Source: a virus
IMG/VR virus record: IMGVR_UViG_3300017769_000172
Coordinates: 1 to 20,361 of that record
Direction: 5' to 3' (one strand)
Length of the DNA stretch: 20,361 nt
This document shows positions 5,354-12,922 of this stretch, piece after piece (the stretch's first letter is position 1; each line of letters opens with the position of its first letter). The notes under the pieces were generated by a model. It did not search any database, was not told the DNA's origin, and saw only the letters and a list, made by a program, of their open reading frames with translations. The position numbers and the translations under genes are program-made.

Positions 5354-6386
5354 GGATAAACGTTATTACAAAAGCATATCCGATTAACCATAAACATAAT
5401 CCACCTAAAACCTTATAATATTTCTTGATAGGTGTGCCAAAGTATTGTTGTCCGATCATCAAACATTTATGTGCAGGGGATAATAGATACCCTGAGTATT
5501 CAGTTGCTAAGAACCATACAAGATATTGAGGACCAAATATCAATACAAGTGCTGAAGTGATACCTGCATACTTACTGGATGAACCCATGATATATGCTGC
5601 TACCATGCCAACAATAGTGACTGGTATAATCATAGTTGCATCTGCTCCCTCTACATATGCCATAACAGGTTCTTTAATAAGACCTACGATACCACCAAGA
5701 GCAAGAACAATAGTTGAAATTATAGCAAACTGTTTATTGATATACTTACCCCAGTTCCAATCTCTACATAACCATCCATAGTAACAACACATTGCAAAGA
5801 ACCAAGGGAAGAAGAATATAGCACCTGCCTTACCTACACACATTAAGAACCATAGTGTAGCAATGAATGGTGCCCAACCTCTTAATGCTCGTTTCCAATC
5901 AAAATCTTGAATGTTACTAAGATCAGGTACAACTGATCGAGCATCTACCTTAGTAAAGATAAACCACCATGTATATGCTAAACAGATAATCAAAGGTACA
6001 AATGTATATGATAACATTTGTCCGTAAGTAATACCCAATGCTGCCATAGGTAATACAATAGTCTTCTCTAATGGACTCCACCAATAGTAATGATGAGTTG
6101 ACAAATAGTCAATGATACCAAAGTAACTTCGCTTTTTCTTATCAGGTGGTGCGATAGCATCTAGTAGAGGTGCTGATAGAGCAACTCTGCCTGGGATTGG
6201 TAATACACCTCCGAGAATAGATGTGAGAATAATTATAATACGATTATCTTTTATATACTTTCTGATCAATGAGTAAACATCATCCAAGACATGATACTGA
6301 CGGATGTAACCACCCAAGATCATGATACCGAAAATATAACCCATGTAGAGTTCTTTCTCAGCAATTGATTCTAAAATTTTAAACAT
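5349..6386 (-). CDS. DUF401-family polytopic membrane transporter-like protein, 345 aa
   Basis: About ten hydrophobic segments can be seen, for example near residues 13-30, 50-70, 106-122, 127-145, 170-190, 192-208, 222-240, 250-270 and 325-345. Two signatures match DUF401 of the ArsB/NhaD ion-transporter superfamily: GGVLPIPGRVALSAPLLDAI in the first half and, near the C-terminus, SGYLLSPAHKCLMIGQQYFG. In cellular members these regions form the re-entrant substrate-site parts. The transported substrate is not known. Its ATG overlaps the stop of the 2OG oxygenase gene by 8 nt, so it is coupled to the accessory enzymes. A carrier in a phage tail region is very unusual; the host inner membrane is its expected site. 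No frameshift or truncation is apparent. Confidence 0.85.
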   Translation of the reverse strand: MFKILESIAEKELYMGYIFGIMILGGYIRQYHVLDDVYSLIRKYIKDNRIIIILTSILGGVLPIPGRVALSAPLLDAIAPPDKKKRSYFGIIDYLSTHHYYWWSPLEKTIVLPMAALGITYGQMLSYTFVPLIICLAYTWWFIFTKVDARSVVPDLSNIQDFDWKRALRGWAPFIATLWFLMCVGKAGAIFFFPWFFAMCCYYGWLCRDWNWGKYINKQFAIISTIVLALGGIVGLIKEPVMAYVEGADATMIIPVTIVGMVAAYIMGSSSKYAGITSALVLIFGPQYLVWFLATEYSGYLLSPAHKCLMIGQQYFGTPIKKYYKVLGGLCLWLIGYAFVITFIL

Positions 6387-6879
6387 AATTAAAGTTAATT
6401 ACCATCCGAAAGGATGAGTCAGTTGTTGAAGTGCCAGTGTGTTTTAAACCATTTGGGAATGTTACGAACCTGTTAGCAACAGACTCTACCTTAGTACCAT
6501 CCTCAAATAATGTGTAACCATCACATGTGTTCATGTAAAGGATACTTGTTTTAATATAAGGACGGTCATCTGCGTCCAGTATATCAATGTGCATACCATG
6601 TTCCACGATACGATCAGTACCCATGACCATGTTTGCTTTGCACTTGATCATAGCACAAGGTTGCATTTTTTGCAATACAGGGTAAAGAATCTCAATAGTT
6701 TTATCGGTAGGTGCATGTCTATCATAAAAGAAATGACACATTTGCATGTTGCGATTCATGTTGTGAGGTGCATCATCAACAATCTTAGATGCTTCCCAAA
6801 GAACATTGTAACTCATCATCATCTTATAAAGATGCTCAAACTCACCATCATGTAGAAAATTATCTTGTATATCAATCAT
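6379..6879 (-). CDS. 2OG-Fe(II) oxygenase, prolyl-4-hydroxylase-like, 166 aa
   Basis: A compact double-stranded beta-helix oxygenase with a complete facial triad: H97-I-D99 (in VEHGMHIDILD), distal H147 (GLKHTG) and R158 as the probable 2-oxoglutarate contact. The Gly-Tyr-Thr-Leu-Phe strand at about 121-125 corresponds to the GGxTxF position of the P4H family. It should hydroxylate a substrate using Fe(II), O2 and 2-oxoglutarate; the substrate is unknown, with neighbouring proteins or a small metabolite both possible. Its ATG overlaps the stop of the small secreted-type gene (ATGA), and its own stop overlaps the DUF401 start. It is therefore part of the tightly coupled accessory cassette. Confidence 0.88.
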   Translation of the reverse strand: MIDIQDNFLHDGEFEHLYKMMMSYNVLWEASKIVDDAPHNMNRNMQMCHFFYDRHAPTDKTIEILYPVLQKMQPCAMIKCKANMVMGTDRIVEHGMHIDILDADDRPYIKTSILYMNTCDGYTLFEDGTKVESVANRFVTFPNGLKHTGTSTTDSSFRMVINFNYV

Positions 6880-7145
6880 TTCTTTTGTAACTTCTGCAAT
6901 ACTGTTTCTTTTTGCATTGGTGCTACGTCTTTAAGACCATTAGCATCAAACCATGGTGCTGTCTCCCAGTCAAATCCTTCACCTGTAAAATCAGGTGACA
7001 CAATATACCAGTGACATGCTGAGTCTGGAATATCTACAGCACACACTGCCCAATCATCTGCCCACTGAGGTACTTGAACATACATCACTGGTATGTGATT
7101 AGCAAATAATGTTTGAATGGATAGAATGAAAGAAAATAAAATCAT
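6876..7145 (-). CDS. Small protein with possible signal peptide, 89 aa
   Basis: The N-terminus MILFSFILSIQTLFA is hydrophobic and ends in an A-N junction that would suit signal peptidase, although the positively charged n-region is missing. The remainder is polar, acidic and Trp-rich, with two Cys (C35 and C44) that could form a disulphide outside the cytoplasm, and a basic C-terminus (LQKLQKK). No family is recognised. Its start overlaps the stop of the methyltransferase fusion gene, and its stop overlaps the oxygenase start, each as ATGA. The context suggests it is made in step with the enzymes and the membrane protein. It might be their partner or substrate, which is a guess. Confidence 0.7.
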   Translation of the reverse strand: MILFSFILSIQTLFANHIPVMYVQVPQWADDWAVCAVDIPDSACHWYIVSPDFTGEGFDWETAPWFDANGLKDVAPMQKETVLQKLQKK

Positions 7146-8866
7146 TTTTCAATTACACAAAGGTAAACACCGTTCCAAAAATCATTAGAGTCTTCTGCAG
7201 TCTCCGTCAAAATAGTTCTATCCCAGATAACATTCTTATCCTCAGTGAACTCCCTAATCTTATCAATCACACCTTCAAAGTTTGCATCATCAACTACGAG
7301 GATGTAATCTTTGTCAGCATACTTATGGATATGTTCTAGATTAGGAACCATGTCATCATCTACAGCAGCATCATAGAATACTACACGAGGTGGGAACTCA
7401 GGATTAAATACCACTGCTTGAATAGGTTTAACAGAGAAACCAATAGAGCAATCTGTGTTCATCCACTTCTCAGCATTCTGAATGAACTCATCAACTGGAT
7501 TTGTAATACCTTCGTAGTCTTTATGTAAGTCTTTACGTTTAGGTTTGATGATCTCCTCTTGGAAGTCATCAATAGCGTATGCCTTGACAGCAGTATTACC
7601 CATGAGTGCAGCAAATACTGTACTACCCATGTATGCACCTGCATCAACATATACTGTCCCACGCTCATTGCATAGATTATTAAGTAAGTGTCTCACCTTA
7701 TTAGATGAAAGACCAAGTACGTTATAACCTTTGGGATTAAAGTTTGAGTTATTATCAACCGCACCATCAATTGCTCGAATAGCATGGTCTACGAGTGGAT
7801 TCATTTCACGCTTTTGTTTCTTTAACCGAGAGTCTAGCACAGATTCGCAATAGTTGCAATCCCAACAATCAAATCGACATGTTTTGATCTTCTCTCGCCA
7901 GATATTTATAGGTGCATCAGGCATGTCCACATCTTCCATGTACTCCTCAAAGTGAGGGAACATCAGCGGACTCAAAGGATCTTGCCATCTTTCAATGAGA
8001 TCCATAGATTCTTGCAGTCTCATGGCATCTTCTCTACCATGTAACTTGAATACATCAATACCTATATCTAAAAACTCTTGCCAGTCTTTCTTCCAAGGTG
8101 GAATGTTTGCTGCTTTAAGTTCATGTGCAGCATCATGAGCATCCCAACGTGAGCATGACACACGACTTATAGTACTATTAAAGTATTGAGGGTCACTTCC
8201 TACTCTTGTTGCATTGTATTGATAATGCTCTGGCATGATAGGACACCCACCCCAACAATGCTCATTAGCAAGTAATGATAGTTTGATAGGATTACCCTTT
8301 TCTTCACAATATTTCTTCGCATCCATAATGCGTACTAACAGATCTCTATCTCTCATTACATCCCTATCAAGGTTAATATAATGAAAACCTGCACTTGCAA
8401 GCGATACAATCTCATTAGGTTTAGATACCTCTCGTAAGATAGTATTCTTAATCTCTAGTTCTGGAAACTCTTTCTGAATCTGTCCAGTCATAACCCATGA
8501 TGTATGAGGTATAGTTGCACACCTTACACCATTGTCATATAGAAACTTAAAGTTCTTGATGAACTCATTCAGATTCTTTTGGTCTGGTCTGACCCATATG
8601 TTGTTAAACGTTGCTGATAATGGAATACCAGTCTTTTCTGACACATATAATGCATTTTGTGCTGACCCTTGAGCATCAGCATTGGTACGAAAAACGTCCC
8701 CCATTGCATCTTGCATGAATGGAGGCATTCTTGTTGTAAAATATAAGTCGTAAATCAAATCTCCATTCCTTAGTAGGAATGGAACAAACTTCTCTTCAAG
8801 AAATTCAGGAGGCAGTTTCGGGTTTATCGGAAGACTGAAGACGTTCTTGGAGGTTGTTGTGTGCAT
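7142..8866 (-). CDS. Peptidase U32-like/Fe-S domain fused to SAM methyltransferase, 574 aa
   Basis: The ATG at 8866 is chosen because AGGAG lies 12 nt upstream; an upstream TTG at 8893 adds nine residues. Residues 1-345 look like a TIM-barrel of the U32/UbiU-UbiV kind: FSLPINPKL start, NLDRDVMRDRDLL strand-helix, then LSLLANEHCWGGCP with C204 and C208, a further C238, and a cluster C330-x3-C334-x2-C337-x2-C340. The cluster suggests an iron-sulphur site; its first three Cys also fit the radical-SAM spacing, but the location is wrong for that family. Residues about 385-574 are a class I methyltransferase with motif I VDAGAYMGST (407-416) and an acidic motif (YAIDDF). The substrate is unknown. 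It heads the coupled cassette with the secreted-type protein, oxygenase and DUF401 protein, and overlaps the upstream gene by 62 nt. Confidence 0.72.
   Translation of the reverse strand: MHTTTSKNVFSLPINPKLPPEFLEEKFVPFLLRNGDLIYDLYFTTRMPPFMQDAMGDVFRTNADAQGSAQNALYVSEKTGIPLSATFNNIWVRPDQKNLNEFIKNFKFLYDNGVRCATIPHTSWVMTGQIQKEFPELEIKNTILREVSKPNEIVSLASAGFHYINLDRDVMRDRDLLVRIMDAKKYCEEKGNPIKLSLLANEHCWGGCPIMPEHYQYNATRVGSDPQYFNSTISRVSCSRWDAHDAAHELKAANIPPWKKDWQEFLDIGIDVFKLHGREDAMRLQESMDLIERWQDPLSPLMFPHFEEYMEDVDMPDAPINIWREKIKTCRFDCWDCNYCESVLDSRLKKQKREMNPLVDHAIRAIDGAVDNNSNFNPKGYNVLGLSSNKVRHLLNNLCNERGTVYVDAGAYMGSTVFAALMGNTAVKAYAIDDFQEEIIKPKRKDLHKDYEGITNPVDEFIQNAEKWMNTDCSIGFSVKPIQAVVFNPEFPPRVVFYDAAVDDDMVPNLEHIHKYADKDYILVVDDANFEGVIDKIREFTEDKNVIWDRTILTETAEDSNDFWNGVYLCVIEK
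7903..7910 (-). promoter_or_regulatory. Possible internal late promoter TATAAATA
   Basis: The minus strand reads CCTATAAATATC inside the methyltransferase fusion gene, a perfect T4 late -10. It could give late expression of the downstream small secreted-type protein, oxygenase and DUF401 genes separately from the first half. It may be coincidental, because the codons also make sense (A-P-I-N-I-W). Confidence 0.35.
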
Positions 8867-9731
8867 AATCAGAGAGAACTCCTGCTGTATCAAATAGTTG
8901 AGGTGGTTTACCTTCCATCATTTTATCGACTCTTGCTTCTGCTGCTTCCTTGATTCCACCAACGGAACGATTAACAGCAGTAGAATATGTCATTGCAAGA
9001 TCTAAACATGCTGCCTGATCTTCTGGGTTCATTTGTAAGATGGATTCTAAATTACCCGCTTGAACTCTACCAGTAGTCAACAAATCAATTGCTGACTGCT
9101 TACCCATACGAGCAATCCAGTACTTATGCTCTTCAACTTCCTCTAGTTCCTTGTTCTCTAGGATGTTTGTAATTTCTACAGGATCATCAGTTCCTGCTTT
9201 CTCTTTGATAATATTAAAGAGACCATCAAGTTCTTCCTTACATTGCTTGATCTTATTAATCCAGATCTGCCTATCAAGGAAGAGTAATTCTAATTCGTAT
9301 TGCTTATCTTGCTTCTCAAACTCATCCCTTAGAGGGTCAGTCATATCATGTTTAACCCTTGCAATGTCATTCATACATCGCTTAAGTTGAATAGTACTTT
9401 TAGATAGAGAGTTAGTCCTACCTTGGATCTCCATCATTGCTTGTCTGATCTGCCTATATGGTGTGACCTGACTATTAACAACGTAATACTTATTTTGAAA
9501 CTCAGTTTGACCGAAATGTTGTTGTTCAGACCAGTCCATCAATTTGACAGACACGTCATCTACATCCCAATCATCGATACTCTTAAGTTCCTCTAATACA
9601 TCTGCGACTCTATAATCGTACTGATTTGGATCAGAACTTGAGTCCGCCTGAGTAGTCGAAAGTGACTTTTCTTTCGATGTTTCCTGTTTCTTCATTGGTT
9701 GTGCATCTTCCATATTCAAGACATTGTGCAT
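8805..9731 (-). CDS. Coiled-coil protein of unknown function, 308 aa
   Basis: The central part, about residues 95-180, is a long charged helix likely to form a coiled coil (QLKRCMNDIARVKHDM and onward). Later residues include EEHKYWIARMGKQSA and a helical C-terminus. The start is uncertain: ATG at 9731, 9713 or 9695. GGAAG lies 11 nt before 9695, which would shorten the overlap with the preceding gene to about 65 nt. Sequence after the preceding stop (DYRVADVLEEL) looks like normal coding, so a start within the overlap, or frameshifting, is needed. It overlaps the next gene by 62 nt. A structural or assembly role is possible from position; function unknown. Confidence 0.75.
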   Translation of the reverse strand: MHNVLNMEDAQPMKKQETSKEKSLSTTQADSSSDPNQYDYRVADVLEELKSIDDWDVDDVSVKLMDWSEQQHFGQTEFQNKYYVVNSQVTPYRQIRQAMMEIQGRTNSLSKSTIQLKRCMNDIARVKHDMTDPLRDEFEKQDKQYELELLFLDRQIWINKIKQCKEELDGLFNIIKEKAGTDDPVEITNILENKELEEVEEHKYWIARMGKQSAIDLLTTGRVQAGNLESILQMNPEDQAACLDLAMTYSTAVNRSVGGIKEAAEARVDKMMEGKPPQLFDTAGVLSDYAHNNLQERLQSSDKPETAS

Positions 9732-10398
9732 TTGACATTGCTTCTGAGAAATAATCTTCTAGAACAACGTTCAGTTCACGAACACTAGAGCATCCATCAA
9801 TAATATGGATCATCTTTTGTTCTGCGACTGCTAGGTCGTAGAGTTTGCTTGAGAACTCTGCTTGCTTGTCAACTATTTTAGTTGCAAACTGCAAAGTTGT
9901 CAAGTCCCTCACCTCTGCTAACTTATGTATAAGTTTTGTTGTGAAGTCATTATCAGCAATATATGCGATTGCCTCACATAACTGATCTGTCCATGTTGCT
10001 TGCTCAAGTGTAGAGAAGTCTGTATTGAGGACGTTGAGTCTATGTTCAAAAGTTTCTTGCACACTCATAATCATAACCTTTTTCATAAAAGGTATAACAT
10101 AATTAGAGAATGTAGTATCCTCGATGACTTCTTTTTCTTTATTTGTAGTTCCATTTTCATCAACACCGTAGGTTGATTTAGTATTTCTGATTTCTGCCCA
10201 ATACTTCTCTCCAAAGATTCCTTCTTTACTAGTAAATCTAAGATATGTAACGTCTTGTGGAATATACTGATAAAACTCGTCTGCAAGGTGATATACCTCT
10301 AGACCTAGATGAGTACCAAGTTGAATACCCCACTCGCCTGCTTTAGGAAATTTCTCGACATCAATTACGATGACGTCATTCGATGTTGTGCTTGTCAT
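9631..10398 (-). CDS. Hypothetical protein, 255 aa
   Basis: The protein starts MTSTTSNDVIVIDVEKFP. The first 80 residues look like a mixed alpha/beta domain (VIVIDVEKFP, then QDVTYLRFTS), followed by a long mainly helical part (TLEQATWTDQLCEAIAYIA and onward). I do not recognise the family. Its ATG overlaps the TAA of the 461-aa tail-fibre gene by one base (TAATG), so translation is coupled to the fibre. Its end overlaps the coiled-coil gene by about 65-100 nt in the +1 frame. Coupling to a fibre suggests a fibre accessory or assembly protein, but this is only inference. Confidence 0.8.
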   Translation of the reverse strand: MTSTTSNDVIVIDVEKFPKAGEWGIQLGTHLGLEVYHLADEFYQYIPQDVTYLRFTSKEGIFGEKYWAEIRNTKSTYGVDENGTTNKEKEVIEDTTFSNYVIPFMKKVMIMSVQETFEHRLNVLNTDFSTLEQATWTDQLCEAIAYIADNDFTTKLIHKLAEVRDLTTLQFATKIVDKQAEFSSKLYDLAVAEQKMIHIIDGCSSVRELNVVLEDYFSEAMSNAQCLEYGRCTTNEETGNIERKVTFDYSGGLKF

Positions 10399-11783
10399 TA
10401 GTAGTTAGGAATGTTAGTACCGTAATCGTAGTTGCCCTGTCCTGATACAGAACTAGAGGAAGAGCAGTGTGCAGATGACATGCCACCATGTCCTGATGGT
10501 GGTGAACTACCACCTAAGTTGTTGTAACTATCACTATTGTAGTTAACTTTAAAGGTATTGTTGTTCTGGGAACCATTATAGTTACCCAAGCAATAACCTT
10601 TTCTCATACCCATTTCAAAGTTTTCCTCACCCATGTTACCGAAGTTAAGTCCTCTGACCTGAATACCAGTGAGGTCACTACACTTCTGGTTTCCGTTCTG
10701 GTTGTTATTACCTGTACCAACGTACATATGTCCTAACATAGTAGGAAGAATTTTCTTCCAACCATCACCACCTGGTCCATGTTCCCATGATACCCAAGAT
10801 TCAGTCTTGAAGAACTGACCTCTTCTAGTTCCTGATCTCTTGACCCAACCATAGAGTCTACCATGTCCACCCCATGTAGGGTCATCACCTGAGTCATCAA
10901 AGTTTGGGGGGAAACCAGAGGTTCTCATAACCTCTGTTTTCAAGTTGAACACGTCAGTTCTTGAGTTACCACCACCATACAAGTATGAGTATCCACCTGC
11001 AAATACATGATCTTGGTGAGATCCCATTGAAGCTCTGTTCACTGTCATGTTCCACTGTGACTGATGAGTTACACCAGACTCTGTACCCATGTTCATCGCA
11101 TTGGTATAGTTTGAAGAACCTCTGTAAGTGTTCTCCATAGAGTGAAAGAAGTGTCTAGTATCATGCCATGATCCTGACATGTAAGCACCAGATCTGTCTA
11201 AGATATCACCTAAGTTCGTTGATGTATCTGTAGCGTGTACCGTTCTATTTACGTTTCTCCAAGGTGAACCACTTTGGTATCCACCTCCAACATATCCGTG
11301 TGTCCAAATTCTTGCTGTTGACCATCCTGTATCGTTCTCTCCATCAAATGACCAGTAGGCATCTGTACCATTGGAGCGTAAGATTGCACCAACTGTGTAG
11401 TTTGCACTATATCTATCTGTAGATTGATCAGGAGTTCCACTACCTGCTGCACCTGCAATCGGACCCCATTGTACTTGTCCTGCAGTTTGATCGTATGAGT
11501 ATCCTTCAAAGGTTCTATCTGTACTATTATATCTGAATAGTCCCTCTACTGCTGCCCCAGGTCTTTGTGCTGTTGTACCTGTAGGAACTTTCATTCCGTC
11601 AGTACCTGAGATATCTAATGTATAACTAGGAGATGCATCGTTAATACCAATTCTATTGTTAGTAGAGTCAACGTAAAGAGTTCCAGAGTCAAAGTTAAAA
11701 TGCCCAGACGCCTCCAATTGGAACTCAGCAGTTCCCGATCCCCCTGTTAGGGATACAACTTTATCAACATTTAACTGAGACAT
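10398..11783 (-). CDS. Tail-fibre-like protein with kelch/propeller-like repeats, 461 aa
   Basis: The N-terminus MSQLNVDKVVSLTGG is followed by an intramolecular-type strand region (NRIGINDASPSYTLDISG), and the shared module VPTGTTAQRPG to QWGPIAG lies at residues 65-111. From about 145, repeated Gly-rich aromatic units appear (HGYVGGGYQSG, HVFAGGYSYLYGGG with TDVFNL), suggesting a beta-propeller-like or kelch-type fold. The C-terminal part carries GEENFEMGMRKGYCLGNYNG, a pattern I recall from cyanophage tail-fibre-like proteins. It is probably a fibre or fibre-tip protein contacting the host surface. The ATG at 11783 has GGAG 12 nt upstream, and a late promoter overlaps the stop of the gene before it. 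Confidence 0.85.
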   Translation of the reverse strand: MSQLNVDKVVSLTGGSGTAEFQLEASGHFNFDSGTLYVDSTNNRIGINDASPSYTLDISGTDGMKVPTGTTAQRPGAAVEGLFRYNSTDRTFEGYSYDQTAGQVQWGPIAGAAGSGTPDQSTDRYSANYTVGAILRSNGTDAYWSFDGENDTGWSTARIWTHGYVGGGYQSGSPWRNVNRTVHATDTSTNLGDILDRSGAYMSGSWHDTRHFFHSMENTYRGSSNYTNAMNMGTESGVTHQSQWNMTVNRASMGSHQDHVFAGGYSYLYGGGNSRTDVFNLKTEVMRTSGFPPNFDDSGDDPTWGGHGRLYGWVKRSGTRRGQFFKTESWVSWEHGPGGDGWKKILPTMLGHMYVGTGNNNQNGNQKCSDLTGIQVRGLNFGNMGEENFEMGMRKGYCLGNYNGSQNNNTFKVNYNSDSYNNLGGSSPPSGHGGMSSAHCSSSSSVSGQGNYDYGTNIPNY

Positions 11784-11806
11784 GTGTAGTAATTACTCCT
11801 TCGTAT

Positions 11807-11814
11807 TATTTATG
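11807..11814 (-). promoter_or_regulatory. T4-type late promoter (CATAAATA)
   Basis: The minus strand reads GCATAAATAATAC. The TAA of this element is the stop codon of the 369-aa fibre gene. It lies 24 nt before the ATG at 11783, with GGAG between. Confidence 0.65.
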
Positions 11815-12919
11815 CAGGTCGAACAAGTACACAACCTCTCTTAAGGTATGTATCTTCGTTTCCAGTGTCTTGATCTGAGTGTATGACGATATGCATGTTG
11901 TCACTGTAAGTTGTTCCTAAGTCAACAGTGAACCATGCATCACCATTAAAAACGTTTGGACCTGTACCACCAGAATTGTCTCCTGCCTGTACAGTAAAGT
12001 TTCTCACATATTCTGAAGTGTAACTAGATCCAGATCTAGAGAAACATGTATATCTGTTACCCATGAATCCACCTGGGTTGTTACCACCTGCAACGTGTGT
12101 AGGTTGAGTTCCTGCTACTGATGGGCAAGAGTTACTATCATTGTTAGAGATAGCAGTATAGTAAGTAAAGATGTGTTGTCCATCACCTGAACCAGAGTTG
12201 TCACGCATGATAGTTAGACCATCACCAACTCCCGACGAAATATTTAGGAAGTTTCTACCGTTCTGACCATCATTAGAATAGTAGTTATAAAGATTCATTC
12301 TCATCTTGACATAACGATATGATACACCCCTATTACTAAAGGTTGCATATTTAAAGTCAGATCCACTTGCGTTTCTGTAGTAACCCCAAGTACTGTTAGA
12401 AGCAAAACTACCCGTAGGAGTTGAATCGCCCGTATCATTTAAGTTCTGTCCTGATAATGATGATGCATTACTAAAGAATGCAGCACCACCGCCACCCCAG
12501 TTACCTATAAGAAGATAATAAGGATGACTATTGATAGGTACAAAGTATCTACGAGTTGTACCATCTAAGTTTAAGTAATAGTTTCCATCTGAAGCAACAC
12601 CTGCATCCATGAGTTCTTGAACACTAGACGCTGCTGTAGCAGGGGTTCCACCATCATTACCACCTGCAGATGCTCTGATTACTTGTAACCATGAGTTACC
12701 ATTCCAAACTTCTACTTGTAATAATTCACTATTGAACCTAATCATGCCTACAGAGGGACTTGAAGGTCTTTGTGCTGTAGTTCCTGTAGGTAAACTTAGT
12801 TGACCCAATGCACTCATATTACATGTACCTGCAACGATCAATGCTTCCCCATCATCGAAGTTAATCTCGAAGTTGTGCAGCGAAGATGCGTGTAGTTCGT
12901 TAACGTTTAGAGTACTCAT
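11810..12919 (-). CDS. Tail-fibre-like protein with fibrinogen-like domain, 369 aa
   Basis: The N-terminus MSTLNVNELHASS is followed by the shared module LPTGTTAQRPSSPSVGMIRFN to WLQVI at residues 42-81. Residues 97-125 (SSVQELMDAGVASDGNYYLNLDG) have the layout of the opening of fibrinogen-related domains, in which a Cys-x-E-L-K-x-A-G stretch precedes a G-x-Y-x-I-x-P-D-G strand. The rest is Asn, Gly, Ser and aromatic rich with several Cys (residues near 270-300) and ends CVLVRPA. Fibrinogen-type folds bind glycans, so surface-sugar recognition is inferred. Its ATG lies 3 nt after the stop of the 343-aa fibre gene, and a late promoter lies 50 nt upstream inside that gene. Confidence 0.85.
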   Translation of the reverse strand: MSTLNVNELHASSLHNFEINFDDGEALIVAGTCNMSALGQLSLPTGTTAQRPSSPSVGMIRFNSELLQVEVWNGNSWLQVIRASAGGNDGGTPATAASSVQELMDAGVASDGNYYLNLDGTTRRYFVPINSHPYYLLIGNWGGGGAAFFSNASSLSGQNLNDTGDSTPTGSFASNSTWGYYRNASGSDFKYATFSNRGVSYRYVKMRMNLYNYYSNDGQNGRNFLNISSGVGDGLTIMRDNSGSGDGQHIFTYYTAISNNDSNSCPSVAGTQPTHVAGGNNPGGFMGNRYTCFSRSGSSYTSEYVRNFTVQAGDNSGGTGPNVFNGDAWFTVDLGTTYSDNMHIVIHSDQDTGNEDTYLKRGCVLVRPA

Positions 12920-12922
12920 GTC

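Noticed and set aside
7142-8866. Radical-SAM enzyme call from CX3CX2C
   Set aside because: The motif is at residue 330, after the barrel, not at the first strand; a structural Fe-S cluster is more likely.
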